From positions 1 through 40,008 of the forward strand of contig JAPKXZ010000002.1 in the NCBI GenBank assembly GCA_026394555.1: 40,008 nt of DNA, written 5' to 3'. A model generated the notes under the pieces. It worked only from the letters and a program-made list of their open reading frames with translations. It was not told the DNA's origin and did no database searches. This stretch comes from Methanothrix sp. (GTDB lineage Archaea; Halobacteriota; Methanosarcinia; Methanotrichales; Methanotrichaceae). Every line of letters begins with the position of its first letter. Position 1 is the stretch's first letter. Shown piece by piece: positions 23,930 to 31,648 of this stretch. Position numbers and translations under genes: made by a program.

Positions 23930-24066
23930 TCACGAAAAGACTGCCCTGGAACGGCAGATCGACGGGGGCCCGGCATTATGGGCTGACGAAAGAGGAGATC
24001 GGTATTGTGGAGGCGGCGAGCAAGCAGTTCTATATTCTTTTCCAGCATTTAGAATCCGGGCAATAA
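23930..24066 (+). pseudogene. Second methylase C-terminal scrap
   Basis: One frame reads ALERQID and, after a deletion with frame change, another reads YGLTKEEIGIVEAASKQFYI and LFQHLESGQ to a stop near 24066. As at 847-951 it is the tail of an Eco57I/type II methylase-type protein, with no body upstream. The two scraps differ in their breakpoints. Confidence 0.5.
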
Positions 24067-24067
24067 A

Positions 24068-24169
24068 ATGGCGATAGAAGATAAGCCTCCACGAGAGATC
24101 GAGTTATCGATAAAGGCCAACAAGGATTTGGATGCATTTGTGAGAAAAAGGATAGAACGAGAGATATAA
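24068..24169 (+). CDS. Very small ORF, possibly a fragment
   Basis: ATG 24068 opens a 33-codon frame: MAIEDKPPREIELSIKANKD, then LDAFVRKRIEREI. It is strongly charged and helix-like. It lies 2 bases after the methylase scrap and has no clear ribosome site. Its form is like the N-terminus of a helix-turn-helix or antitoxin protein, but nothing specific can be claimed. Confidence 0.25.
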   Translation: MAIEDKPPREIELSIKANKDLDAFVRKRIEREI

Positions 24170-24244
24170 TCTCCAAATCAATCTGATGATGTCTCAGATC
24201 AAAGAACCGCAAGGTATAGATAAAGTCATAACATAACGCATGGC

Positions 24245-24745
24245 ATGAAAAAAATATTTGTGGCTCTGTTTTCAGCTGTCTTATGTACCTGTGTCCTAGC
24301 CTTGGCAGAAGAAGGGAGCAATCAATCAGCAAATTTGACAGAAAGAACGAGTATCGAAAAACAGGTAGACCTCAATCAAAGCGAATTTCAATCAGTTCAG
24401 GTCAATCTCATTGATCTAGCCCAACAAAAGAGTCTGGACGCGAAGGCCGGTCTCAATATAACTCAAGTGGCATCCGGAAAGAATGCCAGCGTCAATTTAG
24501 TAATGGGTCCCCCCGGCTCGATCCTAAAGATGCACTATCATCAATACAGGGATGAGATAACCTATTGCATTAAAGGCCAGGCCGTCATGAACGTATCCGG
24601 CAAGAAATTAGTGATGAAAGCCGGAGATCTGATGTACATACCAGCATTAGTGCTCCATGGATCAGAAGTAACTGGCAATGAAACTTTGCAGCTTATCTCT
24701 ATCTTTACACCACCATTTGACGGGAAAGACAGAATTTACGTTTAG
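24245..24745 (+). CDS. Secreted cupin-domain protein
   Basis: A 166-residue protein with a signal peptide (MKKIFVALFSAVLCTCVLALA, lipobox-like LCTC possible) and a polar stretch of about 45 residues. A single cupin barrel follows: motif 1 at GPPGSILKMHYHQYRDEITYCIKG (HxH...E) and motif 2 near LMYIPALVLHGSEV. Three histidines and one glutamate are available as metal ligands. A small extracellular cupin may bind a metal or small molecule; the exact role is unknown. It stands alone, followed by the first of two direct repeats that flank the peptidase gene. Confidence 0.8.
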   Translation: MKKIFVALFSAVLCTCVLALAEEGSNQSANLTERTSIEKQVDLNQSEFQSVQVNLIDLAQQKSLDAKAGLNITQVASGKNASVNLVMGPPGSILKMHYHQYRDEITYCIKGQAVMNVSGKKLVMKAGDLMYIPALVLHGSEVTGNETLQLISIFTPPFDGKDRIYV

Positions 24746-24843
24746 TCAAACATGAGATAAATGGAGCGGCGGGCCTGGCCAGTCATCAAGCCCCATCGCT
24801 CCGACTTTAATTGCCTCTCTCCTCCTAATGGCTGGCGTTTCTA

Positions 24844-24988
24844 TATCAAGTCCCAGGCGGGCCAGCGCCAAATCCACAGCGTCCTCTTAGAAGGAGCCAA
24901 TCAACGCATAGTGTTGGCCTGGCCCTGCCCTAAGCTCGACATTAAACCGGACTAGGAAGGCGGCATTAGCGCTGTAATCTCACACAGC
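24844..24988 (+). repeat. Direct repeat R1 downstream of the PepD-like gene
   Basis: About 145 bases starting TATCAAGTCCCAGGCGGGCC, nearly the same as R2 at 26880-27025 with scattered substitutions and small indels. The repeat ends at CACACAGC, which is also the last codons and stop of the peptidase gene on the minus strand. Confidence 0.8.
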
Positions 24989-26578
24989 AGGAACTCGCTT
25001 CAGTGTTTCCGTCAACAGGTCGTACACCTTGGATACGGTCGAGACCTCTAAGCGCTCATCCGGTGAATGGACATGTTGCAACGTGGGGCCCAAAGAGATC
25101 ATATCCATTCCAGGGTACTTTTCCCCAACCACGCTAGTCTCCAGGCCGGCGTGAATGGCTATGACCTTGGCCTCTTGACCGAATTTATCCTGATAGACCT
25201 CTTTCATCAGGCCCAGTATCGGAGACTCTGGGTTGGGCGCCCAGCCAGAATAACTATCTGCGAATGATACATTGGAGCCCGCCAGCTCGAAGACACTTCG
25301 AGTCATGTTGCCTGTGTCGTCTCTGGCCGAATCAAGTGAGCTCCTTACATAGAATCCGGCCCAAAACTCACCCTTTTCTGCCTTCAGGATGCCCATGCTG
25401 GTAGAGGTTTCTACTAGCCCAGGAACCGCATCGCTCATCCTCAAGACGCCGTTTGGGCAGCTATATGCGGCGCTTATCAGGTTAACTTTGGATTGTGCCA
25501 CCATTAGCTTAGCTGGAAGGTCAGCATTCTCTGCTTTTATAACCAAGCTTGGCTCTGTGGCTGAAAGCTCTTTTTGCACGGTGGCTTCGAACTCCTGGAC
25601 ATACTTGGCAAAGGAGTCGGCCTCTGACTTTGGCACTACTACAACTGCATCTGCTTCTCTGGGTATGGCGTTGTAACGATCTCCTCCATTAAAGGAGGCA
25701 ATCCTTAAGCCGAACAATCTCTGGGAAGTCCATAGCAGACGGCATAGGATCTTGGCTGCATTTCCCCTGCCCAGGTTTATATCCGTTCCGGAATGGCCTC
25801 CCTTTAGCCCTTTGATGGCTATTTTGTATCCAACCATTTGGGCAGGAGTTCCTTCCTCTGAATAATTCTTCTTAGCGTCAATGTATAGACCGCCAGCGCT
25901 GCCGATAGTAAACTCTCCCTCAGTCTCCGAGTCCACGTTTATGTAGATATTACCCTTGAGCAGATCTGACTTAAGCCCATGAATACCAGTAAAACCGTCC
26001 TCCTCGTTGACGGTGAAGAGGGCCTCCAGAGGGCCGTGGACCAGTTTTTTATCTTCCAAAAGGGCCATGATGATAGCAACCCCGATACCGTCATCAGCAC
26101 CCAGGGTTGTGCCATTGGCCTTTACCCATCCGTCCTCCATGTAAGCCTGAATGGGATCCTTCTGAAAGTCAAATTCCTTGTCCGCATCCTTCTGAGCTAC
26201 CATGTCCATGTGAGCCTGAAGAATCAACCCTTTCCGGTTCTCCATTCCGAGAGTGGCAGGCTTGCGAATAAGGACGTTGCCCACTTCATCTACAGTAGTC
26301 TCCATAGCCAAGTCTTTGCCAAAATTTGCCAGATAGGCGCTTATCTGCTCCTCTCCGTGGGAAGGACGCGGAACTTTAGTCAAATTATAGAAATTTTCCC
26401 AGACAGCCTTCGGCATAAGAAAATCTATGGCATCTCCCAAAGAAACTTTGGACGAATCATTATTGTTATTGTTGGTCGAATTTATGCCGGAGTCTATATT
26501 TGAAGCAAAGCACGAATTCGTTACAAATATCAGGACAACCGCTATCATTAGCGATTTAAAACGCCGGTTTTGTTTCAT
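24980..26578 (-). CDS. pepD: Secreted aminoacyl-histidine dipeptidase-like M20 peptidase
   Basis: A 532-residue protein. The N-terminal signal peptide (FKSLMIAVVLIFVTNSCFA) is followed by a PepD-type zinc peptidase: GLILQAHMDMVAQKDADKEF (H and D ligands), GTTLGADDGIGVAIIMALLE (bridging Asp), LFTVNEEDGFTGIHGL (catalytic and ligand Glu), VDSETEGEF and the C-terminal HAGLETSVVGEK and SLGPTLQHVHSPDE (His ligand). The family hydrolyses Xaa-His dipeptides and other small peptides. Most relatives are cytoplasmic; the signal peptide here points to external peptide use. Direct repeats of ~145 bp flank the gene, so it may lie on a duplicated or inserted segment. Confidence 0.92.
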   Translation of the reverse strand: MKQNRRFKSLMIAVVLIFVTNSCFASNIDSGINSTNNNNNDSSKVSLGDAIDFLMPKAVWENFYNLTKVPRPSHGEEQISAYLANFGKDLAMETTVDEVGNVLIRKPATLGMENRKGLILQAHMDMVAQKDADKEFDFQKDPIQAYMEDGWVKANGTTLGADDGIGVAIIMALLEDKKLVHGPLEALFTVNEEDGFTGIHGLKSDLLKGNIYINVDSETEGEFTIGSAGGLYIDAKKNYSEEGTPAQMVGYKIAIKGLKGGHSGTDINLGRGNAAKILCRLLWTSQRLFGLRIASFNGGDRYNAIPREADAVVVVPKSEADSFAKYVQEFEATVQKELSATEPSLVIKAENADLPAKLMVAQSKVNLISAAYSCPNGVLRMSDAVPGLVETSTSMGILKAEKGEFWAGFYVRSSLDSARDDTGNMTRSVFELAGSNVSFADSYSGWAPNPESPILGLMKEVYQDKFGQEAKVIAIHAGLETSVVGEKYPGMDMISLGPTLQHVHSPDERLEVSTVSKVYDLLTETLKRVPAV

Positions 26579-26879
26579 GGTAGGTCAACTCTTCTAAACA
26601 GCTGGTCTTATCAGGAAGTCTCTGATCACTCTGACTTTGGAGGGCGAGCTTATTTAAATTATTCTACGTACCAATGTATATTTCTTTTGCATTCAACATG
26701 CCTTTGTTCGGTCCAATTGCACAAGAAGGAGGGAGGAGAAAGTCAATTGGATGTAGGAGGAAAATGGCCATCGACTTTCACCAATATACTATACGTCAAT
26801 TGCCGAGATAAAAGACTTTCGCTCCAAGTTTAGAAAAGACCATTCTCCACCCCAAAGAGAAATCATCAAGAAAATGCAA
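26579..26879. other. Region upstream of the PepD-like gene
   Basis: About 300 bases. One frame from about 26811 reads TSIAEIKDFRSKFRKDHSPP and QREIIKKMQYQVPG into R2, which has the look of a coding remnant, and an AGGAGG at 26753 precedes a 15-codon ORF (MAIDFHQYTIRQLPR). No complete gene seen. The minus strand should hold the promoter of the peptidase gene. Confidence 0.3.
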
Positions 26880-27025
26880 TATCAAGTCCCAGGCAGGCCA
26901 GCGCCAAATCCACAGCGTCCTAATAGGCTGGAGCCAATCACCGCATAGTGTTGGCCTGACCCTGCCCGAAGCTCGACATTAAACCGGGGCTCAAAGGCGG
27001 CATAAGCGCTGGAATTTCACACAGC
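26880..27025 (+). repeat. Direct repeat R2 upstream of the PepD-like gene
   Basis: The second ~146-base copy of R1, also ending in CACACAGC. Together R1 and R2 enclose about 1.9 kb with the peptidase gene. Confidence 0.8.
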
Positions 27026-27097
27026 GTCCGAATTACCGGAACCTTTTTTCGGGGCCTCTTGCCCGTCCTCTCGCCTTTGGTTTCTACTTTTGCCGCG

Positions 27098-27505
27098 TCA
27101 TGCGGTAACTTTGGTCTTGGCGATGTACTTGATCAGCTCCGAGCCGATCCGGGCCTTCCTCTGAATCTGATCGGCCACTTCGTCCACGGATGCGCCGGCG
27201 GCGGCCAGGGCGTGAATCTCTGCAAGCGTGGAATCGCCCACGGTGAAGTACTCGTCCAGGTCTTTTCTGTGGCCCCACACGTCGCCTTCCAGCATCTCAA
27301 TGCCCTGCATCTCCAGGAATACCTGGATGGCATTGGACATGGTCTTGCGGTAGGATGGCGGAACCTGAATCATTCTTAGCCTGGGACACCTCTGCATCAG
27401 GTTAAGGAAATCTACATTGCTGGCTCGAAAAGCCAGATGAACAGTTTTCTCATTGGGGTTCAAATTGGGGATCTCATTTCTGGCGCTGATTACTCTAAGT
27501 CTCAT
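27098..27505 (-). CDS. DUF1699 family protein
   Basis: A 135-residue protein beginning MRLRVISARNEIPNLNPNE, followed by VHLAFRASNVDFLNLM, RMIQVPPSYRKTMS and MLEGDVWGHRKDLDEYF. This is the sequence pattern of DUF1699, a family known from Methanosarcina-type methanogens. ATG at 27505 fits the family start better than the frame opening at 27532. Function is unknown. Beyond the stop, the minus strand in another frame still reads a basic stretch (KVETKGERTGKRPRKKVPV), which may be an original tail lost by a frameshift. Confidence 0.82.
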   Translation of the reverse strand: MRLRVISARNEIPNLNPNEKTVHLAFRASNVDFLNLMQRCPRLRMIQVPPSYRKTMSNAIQVFLEMQGIEMLEGDVWGHRKDLDEYFTVGDSTLAEIHALAAAGASVDEVADQIQRKARIGSELIKYIAKTKVTA

Positions 27506-27636
27506 TTTAGCACTCCATACCTTAAAAGGCATTCCTAATATTAATAGACACTTCCGCTGTACACATCATACTAAAACGATTGCGACAGAGGCAATCAGCA
27601 CTAAAAATTTGGAATTTAGTACTGCACTGTGCACAG

Positions 27637-27736
27637 AGGTGCTCGGCGACGAAAAAAGTGCTGGTGGCGGTGAGGGGGGGGCAACCTGATGGCTGGCAGA
27701 AATCCGAGCGGGCCGGGGTGAGGTTGCCTAGCACCT
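27637..27736. ncRNA. Possible structured RNA of about 100 nt
   Basis: Nested complementary arms: AGGTGCT at 27637-27643 with AGCACCT at 27730-27736, and GGCAACCT at 27680-27687 with AGGTTGCC at 27721-27728, around a G/C-rich core. The stretch is much more G+C-rich than its flanks, as structured RNAs often are in A+T-rich intergenic DNA. It matches no SRP, RNase P or tRNA signature that I know. Strand and transcription are not established. Confidence 0.35.
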
Positions 27737-27751
27737 TTCTACGTTAGGCAA

Positions 27752-27760
27752 AATTTATAA
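27752..27760 (+). promoter_or_regulatory. TATA box of the secreted lipocalin-like gene
   Basis: AATTTATAA sits about 25 bases before ATG 27779/27785, and no ribosome site is present. The transcript is probably leaderless. Confidence 0.5.
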
Positions 27761-27784
27761 TAGAGAATAGGCTTACAAATGTGT

Positions 27785-28198
27785 ATGAAATCGATTTGGT
27801 GTTTTACACTGTTGGCCATGGTCTTCTTGGCCACGGGGATCTGTGCGGCAGAAGTTCCTGACCTGCTTGGGATTTGGACCGGCTCGTGGAGTTCATATGA
27901 TGAAGGGATAGGCTACTCCAATTCGACGGAAAACGTAAGCATCATTTTTACTTTCATCGAGCAGGATGACCGTCTCTTCGCAGGAAATATAACAATCAAG
28001 CAGGAGAACGAACCAGAGATTAGTGAAGGATTTGCCGGAGCCATTGGTTTGGATAATAAAACGCTCTATATTGCCGAGTTTGATAAGGGCTATAGCCTGG
28101 GGACGATTATTTCCAACGATGAGATGGAGCTGATATATTTCGCGGATGGAGAAAATGCCTCAGTGGCCATTGATAGGCTTCATCGGACAAGAGCATAA
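27785..28198 (+). CDS. Small secreted beta-barrel-like protein, unknown
   Basis: About 137 residues: signal peptide MKSIWCFTLLAMVFLATGICA, then DLLGIWTGSWSSYDEG, repeated beta-strand segments and an acidic NDEMELIYFADGENASVAI ending. The GxWTGxW start and even strand pattern resemble small lipocalin-like binding proteins, but no named family can be assigned. ATG 27785 is favoured over 27779 as the signal peptide start; a TATA box is placed for a leaderless message. The RDD-protein gene follows with its stop and start nearly touching. Confidence 0.6.
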   Translation: MKSIWCFTLLAMVFLATGICAAEVPDLLGIWTGSWSSYDEGIGYSNSTENVSIIFTFIEQDDRLFAGNITIKQENEPEISEGFAGAIGLDNKTLYIAEFDKGYSLGTIISNDEMELIYFADGENASVAIDRLHRTRA

Positions 28199-28215
28199 AT
28201 TTGGCAGGTGATTTT

Positions 28216-28662
28216 ATGGCAAGTGAGACTCAAACAAATTTGGGAAATCCCATAGAAGGAAGAGAATACCAGGGAATAGGAATTCGGCTTGTGTCGCTCA
28301 TTATTGACAACATCGTCATCGGCATCATTATTGGAGCAGTCGGAAGTATTATTGGCTTTGGTATGATGACGCAGAAAATGGTCCCCTGGTGGATTGGCTT
28401 ACTTTATTTCGTGATTTATATTGGCTATTTCACTCTCCTTGAGGGATCAAAGGGGCAGACCATAGGCAAAATGGCAACCAAGATCAAGGTGGTCAGGGAA
28501 GATGGAAAGCCGATCGACATGAACCAGGCTCTGACAAGGAATATCCTCAGGATCATCGACGGGCTATTCGCCTATCTGATCGGAGCTATCCTGATCTGGC
28601 GTTCCGATAAGAAGCAGAGACTTGGAGATAACATTGCCAAGACAATTGTCGTAAAGGCCTGA
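28216..28662 (+). CDS. RDD family membrane protein
   Basis: About 148 residues from ATG 28216, which has GGTGA just upstream; the frame is open from TTG 28201. RDD family features: GIGIRLVSLIIDNIVIGIII (the R-D pair opening helix 1), WWIGLLYFVIYIGYFTLLEG, KGQTIGKMATKIKVV and RNILRIIDGLFAYLIGAIL, ending SDKKQRLGDNIAKTIVV. Three to four transmembrane helices. RDD proteins are small membrane proteins, some linked to Na+/H+ transport or osmotic adaptation; a specific role is not assignable. Confidence 0.88.
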   Translation: MASETQTNLGNPIEGREYQGIGIRLVSLIIDNIVIGIIIGAVGSIIGFGMMTQKMVPWWIGLLYFVIYIGYFTLLEGSKGQTIGKMATKIKVVREDGKPIDMNQALTRNILRIIDGLFAYLIGAILIWRSDKKQRLGDNIAKTIVVKA

Positions 28663-28755
28663 AACTAATAAGACGGCCAGGCAGAGCACTACCTGGGAGA
28701 CAACATTGTGGATGATTACCCGCCTACTAACCAGGGTGTTCTGCAGCTAAATCGA

Positions 28756-28907
28756 GTGACTTCCTCCCCACCCTAAAGGATGGAGCTTCCTGCTTCAACG
28801 AACCGGCGCTTACTTTGGACGTAAGCCAAAGCCATAGGTCGATTCTCCACAGGCTATCCCCCTCAGTCCGAGGTCTTCTCTACCCCAGTACCCCAACAAG
28901 ATAAAAT
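28756..28907 (-). mobile_element. About 150-bp miniature derivative of the TnpB element
   Basis: On the minus strand the copy starts ATTTTATCTTGTTGGGG and follows the left end of copy A as far as GAAGACC, then continues with TCGGACTGAGGGGGATAGCC, the tnpB 3' end, spacer, hairpin and GGTGGGGAGGAAGTCAC. Everything from the left-end hairpin to the end of tnpB is missing. The deletion joins at a short ACC shared by both sides. It lies between the RDD gene and rubrerythrin. Confidence 0.8.
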
Positions 28908-28958
28908 TATAAGACGAGAGGAGACTGGTCGATCCGTCTCCTCTCTAAAATAGAAAGA

Positions 28959-29456
28959 TCAATCCACTTTCATGAAGATCTTGCCCTCTGCACCGCAGAC
29001 GGAACACACGCCGGGCGCTTCTCGCTCCACCGTATTGCCGCAGTAGGGGCAGACGTAGTAGGAGAAAGTCTCCTGGCTGGCACTAAGGTCTGCTAAGAGC
29101 TTCCTGTAAAGCCTGGAATGAATCTTCTCCACCTCATTGGCGTAGTGGAAGGATGTTTCTGCCGCCTTATTGCCTTCTGCCTTGGCGGTCTCAATCATTT
29201 CCGGATACATCGCTTCCCATTCCTCGTCCTCTCCGGATATGGCCGCTTGCATGTTCTTTTTGGTGGACTTGATGCCTTTTAAAACCCGCAGATGATTTAC
29301 GGCATGAACCTCTTCTGCTGCCGCCGCCGCCCGAAAGAGCTTGGCCGCCTGGGTAAATCCTTCTTTATCCGCCTTGGTTGCAAAAGCGCTGTATTTGCGA
29401 TTGGCCTGCGACTCGCCAGCAAATGCCTCTTTTAGAAACGTCTCTGTGTTGGACAT
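28959..29456 (-). CDS. rbr: Rubrerythrin
   Basis: A 165-residue protein. A four-helix di-iron domain with ESQANRKYSAFATKADKEG, AAAAEEVHAVNHL and the second ExxH-type half HYANEVEKIHSRLY is followed by a C-terminal rubredoxin-like centre with CPYCGNTVEREAPG and CSVCG. Rubrerythrins reduce hydrogen peroxide in anaerobes with electrons from rubredoxin or NADH-rubredoxin reductase. The length is typical and the sequence appears intact. Likely cytoplasmic. Confidence 0.95.
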   Translation of the reverse strand: MSNTETFLKEAFAGESQANRKYSAFATKADKEGFTQAAKLFRAAAAAEEVHAVNHLRVLKGIKSTKKNMQAAISGEDEEWEAMYPEMIETAKAEGNKAAETSFHYANEVEKIHSRLYRKLLADLSASQETFSYYVCPYCGNTVEREAPGVCSVCGAEGKIFMKVD

Positions 29457-29660
29457 ATCTTGAAACCTTCCTATGCTAAAATCCTTCTATTTGCTTATCT
29501 ATCTATGCTTTGGGAGTTTTGCCACGAGTGACTTTTGGGTCTTGACGAACAGAATCGCGGAGGGATTCATAAAAGCAAAATGAAAAACGCGAGACCTGAG
29601 GCGAGAAACATTTTAGAACCTGTTTGAGCCAATACTGACTTTGAGTAGCCAGACCGAATG

Positions 29661-29736
29661 TTTATCTCGTTTGGGGTACAGGGGTAGAGAAGACCCCAGA
29701 CTTCAGGCGGGGGATGAATCGTACCCCTGTCATGAT
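29661..29736 (+). mobile_element. Solo left end of the TnpB element
   Basis: TTTATCTCGT...GGGGATGAATCGTACCCC is almost the same as 22281-22355, with a few single-base differences, and stops matching after CATGATTA. No right end or tnpB follows. It lies about 25 bases before the next start codon, so promoter or leader sequence of that gene may come from the element. Confidence 0.75.
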
Positions 29737-29763
29737 TATAACGCTTTAAGGAGATGAAAACCC

Positions 29764-30027
29764 ATGTTTAATACCAAAAAGAAGAATGAAAAAGGAGAAG
29801 TTGTAGTAGCGATTTGCCCGCTGTGCAATTTACGGGTAGAATTTATCGGCGCTCCAATGGTAAGGTGTTATTCCACCGGAGGCACGTATGAGCCAGAGCA
29901 AATTATGTGGGTTCTGGAATCTAAAGTTTCGAAAGAAACCGGCTACGATGTGGAGAATATAAGAGGAAACGACAAAGAGCAAGATTTCTTGCCTAACGCA
30001 CACACCGCGGAAGATGAGAAAGAGTGA
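29764..30027 (+). CDS. Small CxxC protein, unknown
   Basis: An 87-residue protein beginning MFNTKKKNEKGEVVVAICPLCNLRV. CPLC and a later Cys (VRCYSTGG) are the only cysteines. A helical middle and very acidic C-terminus follow. AAGGAGATG is 6-10 bases before the ATG, a good ribosome site. No family recognised. A further 29-codon ORF (30014-30103) overlaps its end and is not considered real. The upstream region is the TnpB left end. Confidence 0.5.
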   Translation: MFNTKKKNEKGEVVVAICPLCNLRVEFIGAPMVRCYSTGGTYEPEQIMWVLESKVSKETGYDVENIRGNDKEQDFLPNAHTAEDEKE

Positions 30028-30180
30028 TGATAAGAAATCCTCTGGTCTACGAGCTGTAAGGCTGACGGCGGAAGATCATATAAAAGATGATATCTTATTT
30101 TAATTGATAATAATATTAAGCAGGGAAGTTAATCGCCGATGAAAATTTTAATTGAACAACATACCTTTCGCTGAGGCTCG

Positions 30181-31044
30181 ATGTACAGGATAGTCAGGCG
30201 CAGGGAGATGGCAGACGGAGATATCATTCTCAATGAGATTGAGGCGCCCAAGATCGCCCGAATAGCCCAGCCGGGGCAATTCGTGATTCTCAGGGCCAGT
30301 GAGAGTGGAGAGCGTATCCCCATGACCATGGCCGACATAAATGCGAAGAAAGGGACCATTACCATCATTTACCATGTGGTAGGCCGGTCCACGGCACTCT
30401 TCAAGACCCTACAGGAAGGCGACTATTATCTGAATGTGGCCGGACCCCTGGGCCGGCCTACAGAAGTAGGGAAGGTGGGGACAGCCATTTGTGTGGGAGG
30501 GGGAACGGGCCTGGCTGTCATTTATCCCATCGCCAAGAAGCTGAAGAGCCTGGGAAACCGGGTGGTGAGCATCATGGGGGGACGCACAAAGGAGCTTGTC
30601 ATCCTTCAAGAGGAGATGGCCGCCGTCTCCGATGTGCTCTTGATCTGCACGGATGACGGTTCATTGGGGCAGAAAGCACTGGTGACACAGCTTCTAGAGG
30701 AGGCCCTGCAAAGAGAGACCCCGGGATTGGTAGTGGCCATCGGGCCCGTGCCCATGATGAAACTGGTCAGCGATATCACCCGGCCCCGTCAGATTAAGAC
30801 CATCGTCAGCCTCAACCCCATCATGATTGACGGCACGGGCATGTGCGGCAGTTGCCGAGTCGAGGTAGGTGGAGAGACGAAGCTGGCCTGCGTGGACGGA
30901 CCGGAGTTTGACGGGCACCAGGTGAACTACGAATTACTCATGGCACGCCTCTCTGCCTTCCAGGCGGAGGAGAGGGAAGCCTTGCAGGCTCACGGGGAAG
31001 AAGAGATGCACAGATGTCGCATGACGGAAACAGAGCAGGAATGA
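30181..31044 (+). CDS. NfnA/sulfide-dehydrogenase-type FAD/NAD(P)-binding subunit
   Basis: A 287-residue ferredoxin-NADP reductase-like protein. Its FAD-binding part reads PGQFVILRASESGERIPMTM, the NAD(P) part VGTAICVGGGTGLAVIYPIA, and a C-terminal 2Fe-2S site is MCGSCRVEVGG with LACVDGPEFDGH. This matches the small subunit of NADH-dependent ferredoxin:NADP oxidoreductase (NfnA) and sulfide dehydrogenase, close to PyrK in fold but with the GPVPMMKLVSDITRP signature. No large NfnB/GltD-like subunit is in the window. The downstream ferredoxin genes could be partners. Length typical. Confidence 0.87.
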   Translation: MYRIVRRREMADGDIILNEIEAPKIARIAQPGQFVILRASESGERIPMTMADINAKKGTITIIYHVVGRSTALFKTLQEGDYYLNVAGPLGRPTEVGKVGTAICVGGGTGLAVIYPIAKKLKSLGNRVVSIMGGRTKELVILQEEMAAVSDVLLICTDDGSLGQKALVTQLLEEALQRETPGLVVAIGPVPMMKLVSDITRPRQIKTIVSLNPIMIDGTGMCGSCRVEVGGETKLACVDGPEFDGHQVNYELLMARLSAFQAEEREALQAHGEEEMHRCRMTETEQE

Positions 31045-31207
31045 GGACAAGATGGCAGGGATGAAGGCTTGGTAAATGAAACTATGATGACGAATCTCTT
31101 TAGGGAGATCAATACCGCCGATGTCGCGTTGTTAAATAGCGTGAAAAGAGGAGTGGTATTCATGCCCTTCCTTTTTCCCCGGAACCAACATCCTCACGAG
31201 GGATTAA
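31045..31207. other. Gap between the NfnA-like and ferredoxin genes
   Basis: About 160 bases. A 46-codon ORF from ATG 31084 overlaps the ferredoxin start but shows no protein family character. Otherwise nothing recognised. Confidence 0.3.
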
Positions 31208-31648
31208 ATGCCGGTTTACATTGACATTTCTAGATGCATCGGCTGCCGCTCCTGCGAGGTGGCCTGCCAGCGCGTGCACGCAGGCAGCGGACACATCAAT
31301 GTGCATTTTGTAGGAGATCTGGCCTCATTCCCCATATTCTGCCATCAATGTGAGGAGGCCGGTTGCGTCATGGCCTGCTTTAGCGGGGCGCTACGTAAGG
31401 ATGAGGAGAAGCGCACAGTCTTTGATGCGGAAAAGTGTACCGGATGCGATCTATGCCGGCTGGCCTGTCCCTTCGGAGTGATCTGGACGGACAAGATCGC
31501 CCACAAGTGCGATCTGTGCCAGGGCCGCGAACAGCCCGTTTGCGTTACCACCTGTCCTGCCAATGCTCTATCCACGAATTTCCAGCAGGCGTCTCGCCGG
31601 GCGCGCTCTCGAGCGGCGTGCATAGCTGCTAGCGGAGGCGGAAGATGA
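31208..31648 (+). CDS. 4x[4Fe-4S] ferredoxin (HycB/CooF type)
   Basis: A 146-residue electron-transfer subunit with four cysteine groups: CIGCRSCEVAC, CHQCEEAGCVMAC, CTGCDLCRLAC and CDLCQGREQPVCVTTC. This is the spacing of DmsB/HycB/CooF-like polyferredoxins that connect dehydrogenases with their electron carriers. The C-terminal ~20 residues are Arg/Ser/Ala-rich and atypical. Its stop overlaps the start of the next ferredoxin gene by four bases, so the two are likely made together. No catalytic partner subunit is adjacent apart from the NfnA-like gene upstream. Confidence 0.9.
   Translation: MPVYIDISRCIGCRSCEVACQRVHAGSGHINVHFVGDLASFPIFCHQCEEAGCVMACFSGALRKDEEKRTVFDAEKCTGCDLCRLACPFGVIWTDKIAHKCDLCQGREQPVCVTTCPANALSTNFQQASRRARSRAACIAASGGGR

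Noticed and set aside
24761-24955. A 64-codon ORF after the cupin gene
   Set aside because: Most of it is direct repeat R1, the other copy of the repeat has the frame broken, and the peptide has no family character.
27680-27728. Kink-turn / box C/D RNA in the structured block
   Set aside because: A CTGATGG and GTGAGG are present, but the sheared G-A pairs do not line up with the stems and no guide boxes are seen.
30014-30103. Small ORF and possible methylase tail (LVYEL...RLTAED) after the CxxC protein
   Set aside because: The match to a methylase tail needs a frame change and only about ten residues, and the ORF overlaps another gene; chance is likely.
31084-31224. A 46-codon ORF in front of the ferredoxin gene
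   Set aside because: It overlaps the ferredoxin start in another frame, and lacks a ribosome site and recognisable sequence.
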